A DNA stretch of 64,000 nucleotides from Bordetella ansorpii (lineage in GTDB: Bacteria; Pseudomonadota; Gammaproteobacteria; Burkholderiales; Burkholderiaceae_B). Location of the stretch: contig NZ_FKIF01000002.1 in assembly GCF_900078705.1 (NCBI RefSeq), forward strand, positions 62,001 through 126,000. The letters are read 5' to 3'. The position numbers were made by a program, and so were the translations under genes. Shown here piece after piece: positions 1 to 7,777 of this stretch (the stretch's first letter is position 1; every line of letters begins with the position of its first letter). The notes under the pieces were generated by a model that saw only the letters and a program-made list of their open reading frames with translations, was not told the DNA's origin and searched no databases.

Positions 1-115
1 CGGGGCAGTATAGGTCCGTCTCCGGACGCCCCGCAATCCGAGCCATGCTGCAGTGCATCGACGGCGGACACACGGTGCGCTTACATTACGGTTTTCAACG
101 CCCCTACGCCCCGCC

Positions 116-622
116 ATGGACGACGCATTCAGCCACCAATTGTCGATGACCATCCTGATGACGCCTGACATGGCGAACTTTTCGGGCAATGTGCACGGCG
201 GCACCATTCTCAAGTATCTGGACCAGGTGGCCTACGCCTGCGCCAGCCGGTACGCCGGCCACTACGTCGTCACCCTGTCGGTCGACCAGGTGGTGTTCCG
301 CCAGCCGATCCACGTCGGCGAGCTGGTCACCTTCCTGGCCTCGGTCAACTACACCGGCCGCACCTCGATGGAAATCGGCATCAAGGTGGTCACCGAAGAC
401 ATCCGCAAGAAGCTGGTGCGCCACACCAACAGCTGTTATTTCACGATGGTGGCCGTGGACGACAAGGGCCAGCCCATCGAAGTGCCGCCATTGCAGCTGC
501 GCACGCTGGAAGAACGCCAGCGCTTCGAGGGGGCCAAGCAGCGCCGCGCCCTGCGCCAGGAAATGGAAAAGCGCCACGAAGAGATCAAGCAGGAAGTGCA
601 GGACACGACGCCGCTGCATTAA
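116..622 (+). CDS. Acyl-CoA thioesterase, hotdog fold
   Basis: A 168-residue single-domain hotdog protein of the YciA/BFIT acyl-CoA hydrolase type, which cleaves acyl-CoA to free acid and CoA in the cytoplasm. The motif NFSGNVHGG near residues 21-29, followed by a long helix with the acidic residue of KYLDQVAYA, is the usual catalytic segment of this family. The C-terminus is a charged helix rich in Lys, Glu and Arg. I chose the ATG at 116 because homologues begin just before the H-x-L-S-M stretch; the in-frame extension back to 53 is Arg-rich and unlike the family. The substrate chain length cannot be told from the sequence. It is followed by a 123-bp gap and then the haem operon; a functional link to that operon is not evident. 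Confidence 0.85.
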   Translation: MDDAFSHQLSMTILMTPDMANFSGNVHGGTILKYLDQVAYACASRYAGHYVVTLSVDQVVFRQPIHVGELVTFLASVNYTGRTSMEIGIKVVTEDIRKKLVRHTNSCYFTMVAVDDKGQPIEVPPLQLRTLEERQRFEGAKQRRALRQEMEKRHEEIKQEVQDTTPLH

Positions 623-745
623 TCAATCTTAATAATGGGGACGGCACTGCGCATTGAGAACTGATATCGTTCCGATTGTGCCGGCCGGCCTTCCCTGCCT
701 CCGGCTCGACCCCATCAAGCGCCCCCGCCTCCAGGAGTCCACGCC

Positions 746-1792
746 ATGACCGACCCGACCTACGCCACGCGCGCCGCGGAATTGCGCACCCGACACGAGG
801 CGCTGGCCGCCACCGGGCCGGTCGCGCGGGCGCGCAACCTGGCCCTCGCGCTGGGCGTGTCCGAGGCCGAATGGGTCGCGGCCCAATGCGGCGGCCTGCG
901 CGCCGTGCCGCTGGCCGGCACGCCGCAAGCCATTTTCAAGGAACTGGGCTCGCTGGGCGAGGTGATGGCCCTGACGCGCAACGACTGGTGCGTGCACGAA
1001 CGCCACGGCTGCTACGAAGACATCCAGGCCGAAGGCGCGGTCGGCCTGGTGCTGGGACCCGACATCGACCTGCGCGTGTTCTTCGGCCAATGGCGCCATG
1101 CCTGGGCGGTGGAGCAGGACGGCCGCCACAGCCTGCAATTCTTCGACATGGCCGGCCAGGCCGTGCACAAGGTCTATCGCACCGAGGGCACCGAGGCCGC
1201 CGCCTACGACGCGCTGGTGGCCAAGCGGGCTGGCGAGCCCTATTGGCCCGAGCCCGAAGCCTATCCCGCCGCCGAGGCCCCCGCCCCCATCGCCGACGCC
1301 GCGGCCTTCCGCCAAGCCTGGCTGGCCATGGAAGACACCCACGAATTCTTCCCCCTGCTGCGCAGGTTCAAGGCCGCCCGGCTGGACGCGCTGCGCGTGG
1401 CCGGCACGGACCTGGCCCAACCGGTGGACGCCGATGCCGTCGAGCGCATGCTGCAGGGCGCTGCCGCATCCGGACTGCCCATCATGTGCTTCGTGGGCAA
1501 CCGCGGCATGATCCAGATCCATTCCGGCCCGGTGGCCAACCTGCGCCGCACCGGTCCGTGGTTCAACGTGCTGGATCCGCGCTTCAACCTGCACCTGGAC
1601 ACCACCGCGATCGACAGCGCCTGGGTCGTGGCCAAGCCCACCCGCGACGGCTGGGTCACTTCGCTGGAACTGTACGCGGCCAACGGCGACCTGATCGTGC
1701 AGTTCTTCGGCGCGCGCAAACCCGGCCAGCCCGAACTGGGCGGCTGGCGCGACCTGCTGAAAGGCCTGTGCAGCCAGCCGCTGGCCGCCTGA
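746..1792 (+). CDS. hmuS: Haem-degrading/haem-transfer protein HmuS (BhuS)
   Basis: This 348-residue cytoplasmic protein belongs to the HemS/ChuS/HmuS family, which takes haem from the inner-membrane importer and degrades or hands it on so that iron can be used. Two structural repeats are visible: the first around residues 55-150 (ELGSLGEVMALTRN) and the second around 240-330 (GNRGMIQIHSGP, then FNLHL). The length matches the family. It opens the operon hmuSTUV, with only 14 bp to hmuT. In Bordetella a haem receptor gene normally precedes this gene; here the upstream neighbour is a thioesterase. The 123-bp leader is locally AT-rich (ATTGAGAACTGATATCG around 653-669), which resembles a Fur box only weakly. 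Confidence 0.92.
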   Translation: MTDPTYATRAAELRTRHEALAATGPVARARNLALALGVSEAEWVAAQCGGLRAVPLAGTPQAIFKELGSLGEVMALTRNDWCVHERHGCYEDIQAEGAVGLVLGPDIDLRVFFGQWRHAWAVEQDGRHSLQFFDMAGQAVHKVYRTEGTEAAAYDALVAKRAGEPYWPEPEAYPAAEAPAPIADAAAFRQAWLAMEDTHEFFPLLRRFKAARLDALRVAGTDLAQPVDADAVERMLQGAAASGLPIMCFVGNRGMIQIHSGPVANLRRTGPWFNVLDPRFNLHLDTTAIDSAWVVAKPTRDGWVTSLELYAANGDLIVQFFGARKPGQPELGGWRDLLKGLCSQPLAA

Positions 1793-1806
1793 ACGAGGAC
1801 GACATC

Positions 1807-2655
1807 ATGATGTACAAAGCGACGACCCTGCTGCTGGGGGCCTGCCTGGCATGGTCCGCGCAGGCTCATGCGCAAGAGCGCGTGGTCTCCCTGGGCGGCA
1901 GCGTGACCGAGATCGTCTACGCGCTGGGCCAGGGCAAGCGGGTGGTGGGCGACGACCTGTCCAGCCTGTATCCCGAGGCCGCCACCAAGGTGCCGCGCGT
2001 GGGCTATTACCGCGCCGTGCCGGTCGAGGGCGTGCTGGCCCTGAAGCCCGACCTGATCCTGGCCTCGGAGCAGGCCGGTCCGCCCGATGCCATCGAGCGC
2101 CTGTCCCGCGTGGGCGTGCCCGTCGAAGTGGTCTCCGACAAGCCCTCGGTGCAGTCGCTGCACACCCGCATCGAGCAGATCGCCAGGCTGCTGGGCGCCG
2201 AGGCGGCCGGCAGGCAGTTGGCCGCCTCCGTCGACCGGGACCTGAAGGCCGCGCAGGCGCTGCCCGGCCCGGATGCCCGCGCCCTGCTCATCATGAACCG
2301 CACCGGCACGCCGCAAGGCGCGGGGGACGGCACCGCCGCCGGCCTGCTGCTGGAACTGGCCGGCCTGCGCAACGTGCTGCACGGCCAGCAGGGCTACAAG
2401 CCCCTGTCGGCCGAGGCCTTCAGCGCGCTGGCGCCGCAGGTGCTGGTGGTGACCAGCGCCTCGGTGGCGGCCTCCGGCGGCCTGGAGAAGCTGCGCGCCC
2501 TGCCCGGCCTGGCCGGTACGCCGGCCGCCTCGTGCATCGTGGTCATGGACGACCTGCTGGCGCTGGGCACCGGCCCGCGCCTGCCCGAAGCCGTCCGCCA
2601 ACTGAAAGAGACCGATTGTGTCGCAGGCCAAGACGCACGCCGCAAGCCCGCGTAG
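1807..2655 (+). CDS. hmuT: Haem ABC transporter periplasmic binding protein HmuT
   Basis: A 282-residue type III (BtuF/FhuD-like) substrate-binding protein that should carry haem from the outer-membrane receptor to HmuUV. A Sec signal peptide is clear: MMYKATTLLLG, a hydrophobic core, then AQAHA-QE at about residue 23. The mature protein opens with RVVSLGGSVTEIVYALG and contains VGYYRAVPVEGVLALKPDLIL, both typical of haem-binding members. Start chosen at the first of two adjacent ATGs, preceded by GAACGAGGAC. Its 3' end overlaps hmuU by 38 bp, so the two are translationally linked. Confidence 0.92.
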   Translation: MMYKATTLLLGACLAWSAQAHAQERVVSLGGSVTEIVYALGQGKRVVGDDLSSLYPEAATKVPRVGYYRAVPVEGVLALKPDLILASEQAGPPDAIERLSRVGVPVEVVSDKPSVQSLHTRIEQIARLLGAEAAGRQLAASVDRDLKAAQALPGPDARALLIMNRTGTPQGAGDGTAAGLLLELAGLRNVLHGQQGYKPLSAEAFSALAPQVLVVTSASVAASGGLEKLRALPGLAGTPAASCIVVMDDLLALGTGPRLPEAVRQLKETDCVAGQDARRKPA

Positions 2656-3643
2656 CGGGCGAGCCGACGCGGCCCTGCTGGGACTGGCCGCCGCGCTGCT
2701 CGGCGCAGCCCTGCTGGCCGCGGCCAGCGGCGCGGTGCGCATCCCGCCCGCCGATGCCTTGCGGCTGCTGTGGTCGGGCGCCTCGCAGCCCGACGACGCC
2801 TTGTGGCGCAACGTCCTGATCGACATCCGCCTGCCTCGCGTGCTGTTCGCCATGGTGGCCGGCGCCGGCCTGGCCCTGTGCGGCGCCGCCCTGCAGGCCC
2901 TGTTCCGCAACCCCCTGGCCGAGCCGGGCCTGGTCGGCATCTCGGCCGGCGGCGCCCTGGGCGCGGTGGCCGCCATCGTGCTGACCCGGGGCGGCTACGC
3001 CATCATCGCGCCCGCCGCCTTCGCGGGCAGCCTCATCGCCACGGCCTGCGCCTATCTGGTGGGACGGCGCGCGCCCGGCGTGGCCGGCCTGCTGCTGGCG
3101 GGCGTGGCCATCAACACCGTGGCCGGCAGCCTGATCGGGCTACTGACCTACCTGGCCTCGGACAGCCAGCTGCGCGACCTGACCTTCTGGAGCATGGGCA
3201 GCCTGGCGGGCGCCAACTGGCGGCTGCTGGCCTTCCTGGGCCCGTGGACGCTGCTGTGCTCGCTGTGGCTGCTGACGCAATGGCGCGTGATGAACGCGCT
3301 GCTGCTGGGCGAACGCGAGGCGGGCCACCTGGGCTACGCGCTGACCGCCGTGCGCCGCAGGCTGATCGTGGCGACGGCCCTGATCGTCGGCCCGCTGGTG
3401 GCCGCCACCGGCGGCATCGGTTTCGTGGGCCTGGTCGTGCCGCATCTGGTGCGCATGACGCTGGGGGCCGACCATCGCCGCCTGCTGCCGGCGTCGCTGC
3501 TGGCCGGCGCGCTGTCGCTGGTGCTGGCGGATTGGCTGGCGCGCGTGGCGGTCATTCCCGCCGAGCTGCCCATCGGCCTGGTCACCAGCCTGGTGGGCGG
3601 GCCGTTCTTCCTGTGGCTGCTGGCGCGAGGACGCAGATTCTGA
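2618..3643 (+). CDS. hmuU: Haem ABC transporter permease HmuU
   Basis: A 341-residue FecCD/BtuC-family inner-membrane permease with about ten hydrophobic segments. Characteristic stretches are RLPRVLFAMVAGAGLALCG near residue 70, the GLVGISAGGALGA loop, and the ATPase-contacting segment GGIGFVGLVVPHLVRM. It forms the haem channel with HmuV. The start is a GTG at 2618 inside the end of hmuT, with AAAGAG as a reasonable ribosome site 7 bases upstream. Its stop codon shares one base with the ATG of hmuV (TGATG). Confidence 0.92.
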   Translation: MSQAKTHAASPRSGRADAALLGLAAALLGAALLAAASGAVRIPPADALRLLWSGASQPDDALWRNVLIDIRLPRVLFAMVAGAGLALCGAALQALFRNPLAEPGLVGISAGGALGAVAAIVLTRGGYAIIAPAAFAGSLIATACAYLVGRRAPGVAGLLLAGVAINTVAGSLIGLLTYLASDSQLRDLTFWSMGSLAGANWRLLAFLGPWTLLCSLWLLTQWRVMNALLLGEREAGHLGYALTAVRRRLIVATALIVGPLVAATGGIGFVGLVVPHLVRMTLGADHRRLLPASLLAGALSLVLADWLARVAVIPAELPIGLVTSLVGGPFFLWLLARGRRF

Positions 3644-4437
3644 TGACGCTGCAAGCCGACAACGTCGCCGTGGCACGCGGCGGCGCCAATGTGCTGACAG
3701 GCGTGTCATTGAGCATCCGGCCGGGCTGCGTGCTGGGCCTGCTGGGCGCCAACGGCGCGGGCAAGTCCACGCTGCTGGCCACGCTGGCCGGCGAGCTGCG
3801 GCCAACCGGCGGCCGCGTGCTGCTGGACGGCGCCGACGTGCTGGCCGTGCCCGCGCGCAAGCAGGCGCGCCGCCGCGCGGTGCTGCCGCAGAAGCCTTCG
3901 CTGGCCTTCGACCTGGGCGTGCGCGACGTGGTGTCCATGGGCGCCTATCCGTTTCCCGAACTGTCGCCGGACGTCGTTGACGACCTGATCGGCGCGGCGC
4001 TGGCGCAGGCCGGCGTGGCGCACCTGGCCACGCGGCGCTATCCCGAGCTGTCGGGCGGCGAACAGCAGCGCGTGCAGTTCGCGCGGGTGCTGGCGCAATG
4101 CCGCGCCGCCGCGCTGGAGGGCGTGCCGCCCTATCTGCTGCTGGACGAGCCGATCTCCAGCCTGGATCCCAAGCACCAGATCGAGCTGCTGCGCACCGCC
4201 TGGCGGCTGGCGCACGAGGACGGCCTGGGTGTGCTGGTGATCGTGCACGACATCAACCTGGCGGCACGCTGGTGCGACCGCCTGGTGATGCTGGCCGATG
4301 GCAAGGCGGCTGCGGCAGGCGAACCCGCCGAAGTGCTAACGCCCGAACTGCTGCGCCGGGTGTACGACATCGATGCGGATGTGTTGCCGCATCCGACGCT
4401 GGCGGGGAAGTTGCTGGTGTTGCCGCGGGACGATTGA
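3643..4437 (+). CDS. hmuV: Haem ABC transporter ATPase HmuV
   Basis: A 264-residue ABC ATPase that powers haem import through HmuU. Walker A is GANGAGKST at residues 35-43, the signature is LSGGEQQRV, Walker B is YLLLDEP, and the switch histidine lies in VIVHDIN. The insert AQCRAAALEGVPPYLLLDEP between signature and Walker B is typical of HmuV rather than of FecE. It is the last gene of the operon and converges on vapC, with 10 bp between stop codons and no obvious terminator hairpin between them. Confidence 0.93.
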   Translation: MTLQADNVAVARGGANVLTGVSLSIRPGCVLGLLGANGAGKSTLLATLAGELRPTGGRVLLDGADVLAVPARKQARRRAVLPQKPSLAFDLGVRDVVSMGAYPFPELSPDVVDDLIGAALAQAGVAHLATRRYPELSGGEQQRVQFARVLAQCRAAALEGVPPYLLLDEPISSLDPKHQIELLRTAWRLAHEDGLGVLVIVHDINLAARWCDRLVMLADGKAAAAGEPAEVLTPELLRRVYDIDADVLPHPTLAGKLLVLPRDD

Positions 4438-4447
4438 GCCGCAGCGT

Positions 4448-4849
4448 TCAGAACGCCCAGTTTTCCACCAGCAGGCCCGGCACGCGTTGGAACTCGCGCT
4501 CGTTGTTCGTCACCAGCGCCAGGCCCGCGCTGCGGGCGTGGCCGGCGATATGCATGTCGTTGACGCCGATAGGCTGGCCCGCGCACTCCAGCGCGGCGCG
4601 GATGCTTCCATAGTGCGCCGCCGCGCGGCCGTCGTAAGGCAGCACCGCGAGCCGGCTGCAGAAGTCTTCGACGCTTTGCAGATTGCGTGCCGGCGCAGCG
4701 CTCTTTTCCGCGCCATGCATCAGTTCGGCCAGCGTGACCGTGGAGATAGCCATCCGACCGTGGTGCTGGTTGAACGCTGCCAGCGCGGCCGCCGGACGCC
4801 GTTTGATCACGTAGATCACGATATTGGTATCGAGCAGGTACTTCAACAT
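4448..4849 (-). CDS. vapC: VapC-type PIN-domain toxin
   Basis: A 133-residue PIN-domain ribonuclease of the VapC (FitB-like) class. The first acidic residue is in LLDTNIVIYVIK, the second in TLAELMHGAEKS, and the third group in GVNDMHIAGHARSAGLALVTNNEREF, so the metal-binding acidic residues are all present and the toxin looks intact. VapC toxins usually cut tRNA or rRNA when the antitoxin is degraded. Start at 4849 has GGGGA eight bases upstream. Unusually, 95 bp separate it from vapB; vapBC pairs normally overlap or nearly touch. Confidence 0.9.
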   Translation of the reverse strand: MLKYLLDTNIVIYVIKRRPAAALAAFNQHHGRMAISTVTLAELMHGAEKSAAPARNLQSVEDFCSRLAVLPYDGRAAAHYGSIRAALECAGQPIGVNDMHIAGHARSAGLALVTNNEREFQRVPGLLVENWAF

Positions 4850-4944
4850 CGGATAGTCCCCAGGGACCACCGGGCCGCCCTGGATCTCCGTGGCATCCGC
4901 TGGCAAGCCGACCCCGCGTGGTCCGGCACCCGGGACCTTCAGAT

Positions 4945-5178
4945 TTAAAAAGGCTCGCGAGCGGGCTGCTCCTGAGACGCCCGCGTCTGCATGAAGTCGT
5001 CGGTCACGCTGGCGCCACCGAGGAAGAAGCTGTCCCAGGCCGAGTCGAGCGGCGTCAATACGCGCTCGTGGCCGACGACACGCACCTCTACGCGCTTCAC
5101 ATGATCTGGAAACCGGGTCTCGGCCGGCAGGCGAACCGCCTGGGTGCGATTGTTGGTGAAGATGGAACCCGTATTCAT
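4945..5178 (-). CDS. vapB: VapB-type antitoxin (SpoVT/AbrB fold)
   Basis: A 77-residue antitoxin. The N-terminal swapped-hairpin DNA-binding part reads SIFTNNRTQAVRLP, the standard VapB signature, and the C-terminal half, with an aromatic WDSFFLG, should wrap the toxin. I chose the ATG at 5178, not the earlier one at 5205, because GGAGG sits five bases before it and homologues start with M-x-T-x-S-I-F. It lies upstream of vapC on the same strand and probably represses the pair from the repeats just upstream. Confidence 0.88.
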   Translation of the reverse strand: MNTGSIFTNNRTQAVRLPAETRFPDHVKRVEVRVVGHERVLTPLDSAWDSFFLGGASVTDDFMQTRASQEQPAREPF

Positions 5179-5197
5179 ACGCACCTCCGCAGTTGCT

Positions 5198-5216
5198 ATA
5201 TACATTCATCATATAC
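5198..5216 (-). promoter_or_regulatory. Probable vapBC operator: direct hexamer repeat
   Basis: ATATAC occurs at 5198-5203 and again at 5211-5216, 13 bp apart, in a short AT-rich stretch just upstream of vapB. VapB antitoxins autoregulate from such sites; the assignment is inference from position. Confidence 0.4.
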
Positions 5217-5237
5217 CTCTTTGAACCAAGGGTGAAG

Positions 5238-5286
5238 ACTTCGACCGCAAGTCCCGGAGTGTGCCTTTCTTGCCTGGCGCTAGACT
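5238..5286 (+). promoter_or_regulatory. Ada-box-like promoter of the 2OG oxygenase-alkB pair
   Basis: The string ACT-TCGACC-GCAA at 5238-5250 matches the E. coli Ada box AAT-N6-GCAA with one mismatch. A possible -10 element, TAGACT, lies at 5281-5286, seven bases before the ATG at 5294. The same arrangement, ACCGCAAG then CGGAG at identical distance from the ATG, recurs before ada, exactly 1410 bp downstream. No Shine-Dalgarno sequence is seen, so the transcript may be leaderless. Confidence 0.55.
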
Positions 5287-5293
5287 GGTCCGC

Positions 5294-5986
5294 ATGGACA
5301 TTTCCGCCATCCCCGCCAATCTGCCCGACACGCTGGACCGGCACGGCCACGCGCTGATTCCGGGCCTGCTCGATGCCGCCACCTGCCAGGTCCTGGCCGC
5401 GCGCTACGACGAAGACGCCCTATACCGCTCGCGCATAGTGATGAAGCGCCACGGCTTCGGCAGCGGCGAATACCGCTATTACGCCTACCCGCTGCCCGAG
5501 CCGGTGGCGGCATTGCGCCGGGCCCTGTATCCGCTGCTGGCGCCCATCGCCAACCGGTGGAACGCGCAGCTTCGGCTGGACACCCGCTACCCCGACACCC
5601 ACGCCGAGTACCTGCGGGGTTGCCACGACGCGGGCCAGCAAAGCCCCACCCCGCTGATCCTGCGTTACGGACCCGGCGACTACAATTGCCTGCATCAGGA
5701 TCTGTATGGCGACTGGGTGTTTCCACTGCAGGTCGCCATCCTGCTGTCCCAGCCTGGCCGAGACTTCGACGGCGGCGAATTCATGTTGACCGAGCAGATT
5801 GCCGGCCAACCTGCCCGCGCCGAGGTCGTGCCGCTGAACCAGGGCGACGGCGTGGCGTTCGCCGTGCGTCACCGCCCCGTGCCGGGCGCGCGCGGCAGCC
5901 GCCGCGCCCTGATGCGCCATGGCGTCAGCCGGCTGCATTCGGGCAACCGCCATACGCTGGGCATCATCTTTCACGACGCGCGCTGA
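5294..5986 (+). CDS. 2-oxoglutarate/Fe(II) oxygenase, hydroxylase-like
   Basis: A 230-residue double-stranded beta-helix oxygenase of the prolyl-hydroxylase-like 2OG-Fe(II) superfamily. The iron triad is visible as H134 and D136 (NCLHQD) and H209 (MRHGVSRLHSG), with R219 as the probable 2-oxoglutarate salt bridge. The substrate is unknown; its position directly before alkB and ada suggests repair of, or response to, alkylation damage. Start set at the ATG at 5294, because the conserved Ada-box/-10 module is spaced to this codon; the GTG at 5261 lies inside that module. Three bases separate it from alkB. Confidence 0.8.
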   Translation: MDISAIPANLPDTLDRHGHALIPGLLDAATCQVLAARYDEDALYRSRIVMKRHGFGSGEYRYYAYPLPEPVAALRRALYPLLAPIANRWNAQLRLDTRYPDTHAEYLRGCHDAGQQSPTPLILRYGPGDYNCLHQDLYGDWVFPLQVAILLSQPGRDFDGGEFMLTEQIAGQPARAEVVPLNQGDGVAFAVRHRPVPGARGSRRALMRHGVSRLHSGNRHTLGIIFHDAR

Positions 5987-5988
5987 CC

Positions 5989-6639
5989 ATGCTGTTCGAC
6001 GACTTGTTCGACTCTCCGCAACCCGGCCATCGCGAGGCCCTGGGCCCGCAGGCCTGCGTGCTGCGCGGCCATGCGCTGGACGACGTGCCGCGCCTGCTGC
6101 CCGCCTTGCAGGACATCCAGCGGGCGGCTCCGGCAAAGCAGCTGGTCACCCCCGGCGGACGCACCATGTCGATCGCGATGAGCAATTGCGGCACGCTGGG
6201 CTGGACCTCCAGCCGCGACGGCTACCGCTACACCGCGCGCGATCCGGCCACCGGCCAGCCCTGGCCGCCCATGCCGGCCGTCTTCCTGGAACTGGCGCGA
6301 TCCGCCGCGGCCGAGGCCGGCCATCCGGACTTCACGCCCGACGCCTGCCTGGTCAACCGCTATGAACCCGGCACGCGGCTGTCGCTGCACCAGGATCGTG
6401 ACGAACACGACCTTGGGCATCCCATCGTGTCGGTCTCGCTGGGCATTCCGGCCGTGTTCCTGTTCGGCGGGTTCCAGCGCGAAGACGCCACGCAGAAGGT
6501 GCCGCTGTTCCACGGCGACGTGGTGGTATGGGGCGGCGTGGATCGCCTGCGCTTTCACGGCGTGCAGCCGGTGAAGGAAGCGGAGCATCCCGTCTTGGGC
6601 CGGCTGCGCATCAACCTGACGTTTCGCCGCGCCGGCTGA
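5989..6639 (+). CDS. alkB: DNA oxidative demethylase AlkB
   Basis: A 216-residue AlkB, which removes 1-methyladenine and 3-methylcytosine from DNA by Fe(II)/2-oxoglutarate oxidation. Iron ligands are H134 and D136 (SLHQDRDE) and H190 (RFHGV), and the terminal RINLTFRR supplies the two arginines for 2-oxoglutarate. The nucleotide-recognition region PWPPMP near residue 88 is conserved, and length is as in E. coli. It is co-transcribed with the preceding oxygenase (2-bp gap) and lies 64 bp before ada. Confidence 0.94.
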   Translation: MLFDDLFDSPQPGHREALGPQACVLRGHALDDVPRLLPALQDIQRAAPAKQLVTPGGRTMSIAMSNCGTLGWTSSRDGYRYTARDPATGQPWPPMPAVFLELARSAAAEAGHPDFTPDACLVNRYEPGTRLSLHQDRDEHDLGHPIVSVSLGIPAVFLFGGFQREDATQKVPLFHGDVVVWGGVDRLRFHGVQPVKEAEHPVLGRLRINLTFRRAG

Positions 6640-6647
6640 CGGCGCCG

Positions 6648-6697
6648 AATTCAACCGCAAGCTTCGGAGCGCCACGGCCTGTCCGCCGGACTACAGT
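6648..6697 (+). promoter_or_regulatory. Ada box and promoter of ada
   Basis: AAT-TCAACC-GCAA at 6648-6660 is an exact match to the Ada box AAT-N6-GCAA described for E. coli ada and alkA. TACAGT at 6692-6697 is a plausible -10, six bases before the ATG at 6704. Start of transcription would then fall at or beside the ATG, placing the box near -56 to -44, as in E. coli ada. No ribosome site is seen. Confidence 0.6.
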
Positions 6698-6703
6698 ATT
6701 TCC

Positions 6704-7777
6704 ATGCCACACCGCCCTGACGCCGCCCAGATTGTCGAACGCGACCCGCGCTGGGCCGCGGTGCGCGCACGGGACCCGGCGGCGGATCCCTGTTTCGTCT
6801 ATGCCGTGAAGACCACCGGCGTCTACGCCCGGCCCAGCAGCGCGGCGCGCCTGCCCCGGCCGGAAAACGTGGTGTTCTTCGATTCGGCCGAAGCCGCCGA
6901 AGCCGCGGGCTATCGCCCCAGCCGCCGGGCGGCGCCGGACCGCACCGAGGCCGCCGCCCGGCACGCCTCGCTGGTGGCTGGCAGTTGCCGTTACATCGAA
7001 CAGGCCGAGCGCACGCCCACGCTGCGGGAGCTGGCCGCGCGCGCGGGCATGAGCCCCTATCACTTCCACCGCGTGTTCAAGGCCGAGACGGGACTGACGC
7101 CGAAGGCCTACGCCGCCGCGCACGTCGGGCGGAAATTGCGCCAGCAACTGGGCTCGCCCGAGACCCGCATCACCGACGCCATCTACGAGGCCGGCTTCAA
7201 CTCGAACAGCCGCTTCTACGAACGCGCCGACCGCCTGCTGGGCATGAGGCCCAGCGATTACCGGGACGGCGGCAACAACAGCGAGATCCGCTTCGCCGTG
7301 GCGCAGTCCAGCCTGGGCGCGATCGTCGTGGCGCAGAGCGCGCGCGGCGTCTGCGCGATCCTGCTGGGCGATGACCCCGATGCGCTGGTCCGCGAACTGC
7401 AGGACCAATTTCCCAAGGCCAGCCTGATCGGCGGCGATGCGGATTTCGAACAGGTGGTGGCGCAGGTCGTCGGCCTGGTCGAAGCCCCGGCACTGGGCTT
7501 GAACCTGCCGCTGGACGTGCGCGGCACGGCCTTCCAGGAACGCGTGTGGCAGGCACTGCGCGAGATCCCGCCGGGCCGCACGGCCACCTATGCAGAGATC
7601 GCCCAACGCATCGGCCAGCCCACGGCGGTGCGCGCCGTGGCGCGGGCCTGCGCGGGCAACCGCATCGCCGTGGCGATTCCCTGCCACCGCGTGGTGCGCA
7701 GCGATGGCGGCCTGTCCGGCTATCGCTGGGGCGTGGAGCGCAAGCGCGAACTGCTGGAACGCGAGGAATCGGCATGA
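6704..7777 (+). CDS. ada: Ada regulator / O6-methylguanine-DNA methyltransferase, N-terminal cysteines lost
   Basis: A 357-residue Ada with three parts: an N-terminal methylphosphotriester domain (about 1-80), an AraC-type helix-turn-helix (about 90-185, MSPYHFHRVFKAETGLTPKAY) and a C-terminal alkyltransferase (about 195-350). The C-terminal acceptor motif PCHRVVR is intact, so repair of O6-methylguanine should work. The N-terminal domain keeps its fold markers (TTGVY-RPSS, RPENVVFF) but all four zinc cysteines are replaced: A42, S46, S73 and A76 stand where E. coli has C38, C42, C69 and C72. Zinc binding and methylation-triggered activation as known in E. coli therefore cannot occur. It overlaps the next gene by four bases. 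Confidence 0.93.
   Translation: MPHRPDAAQIVERDPRWAAVRARDPAADPCFVYAVKTTGVYARPSSAARLPRPENVVFFDSAEAAEAAGYRPSRRAAPDRTEAAARHASLVAGSCRYIEQAERTPTLRELAARAGMSPYHFHRVFKAETGLTPKAYAAAHVGRKLRQQLGSPETRITDAIYEAGFNSNSRFYERADRLLGMRPSDYRDGGNNSEIRFAVAQSSLGAIVVAQSARGVCAILLGDDPDALVRELQDQFPKASLIGGDADFEQVVAQVVGLVEAPALGLNLPLDVRGTAFQERVWQALREIPPGRTATYAEIAQRIGQPTAVRAVARACAGNRIAVAIPCHRVVRSDGGLSGYRWGVERKRELLEREESA

Noticed and set aside
53-115. A longer start for the first thioesterase
   Set aside because: The extra 21 residues are Arg-rich and precede the usual N-terminus of the family; no ribosome site supports it.
640-680. A Fur box before hmuS
   Set aside because: The best 19-bp match agrees with the consensus at only about half of the key positions; it is mentioned under hmuS but not listed as a site.
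1261-2976. A 571-codon minus-strand frame over hmuS-hmuT-hmuU
   Set aside because: Low-complexity antisense product of a convincing operon on the other strand.
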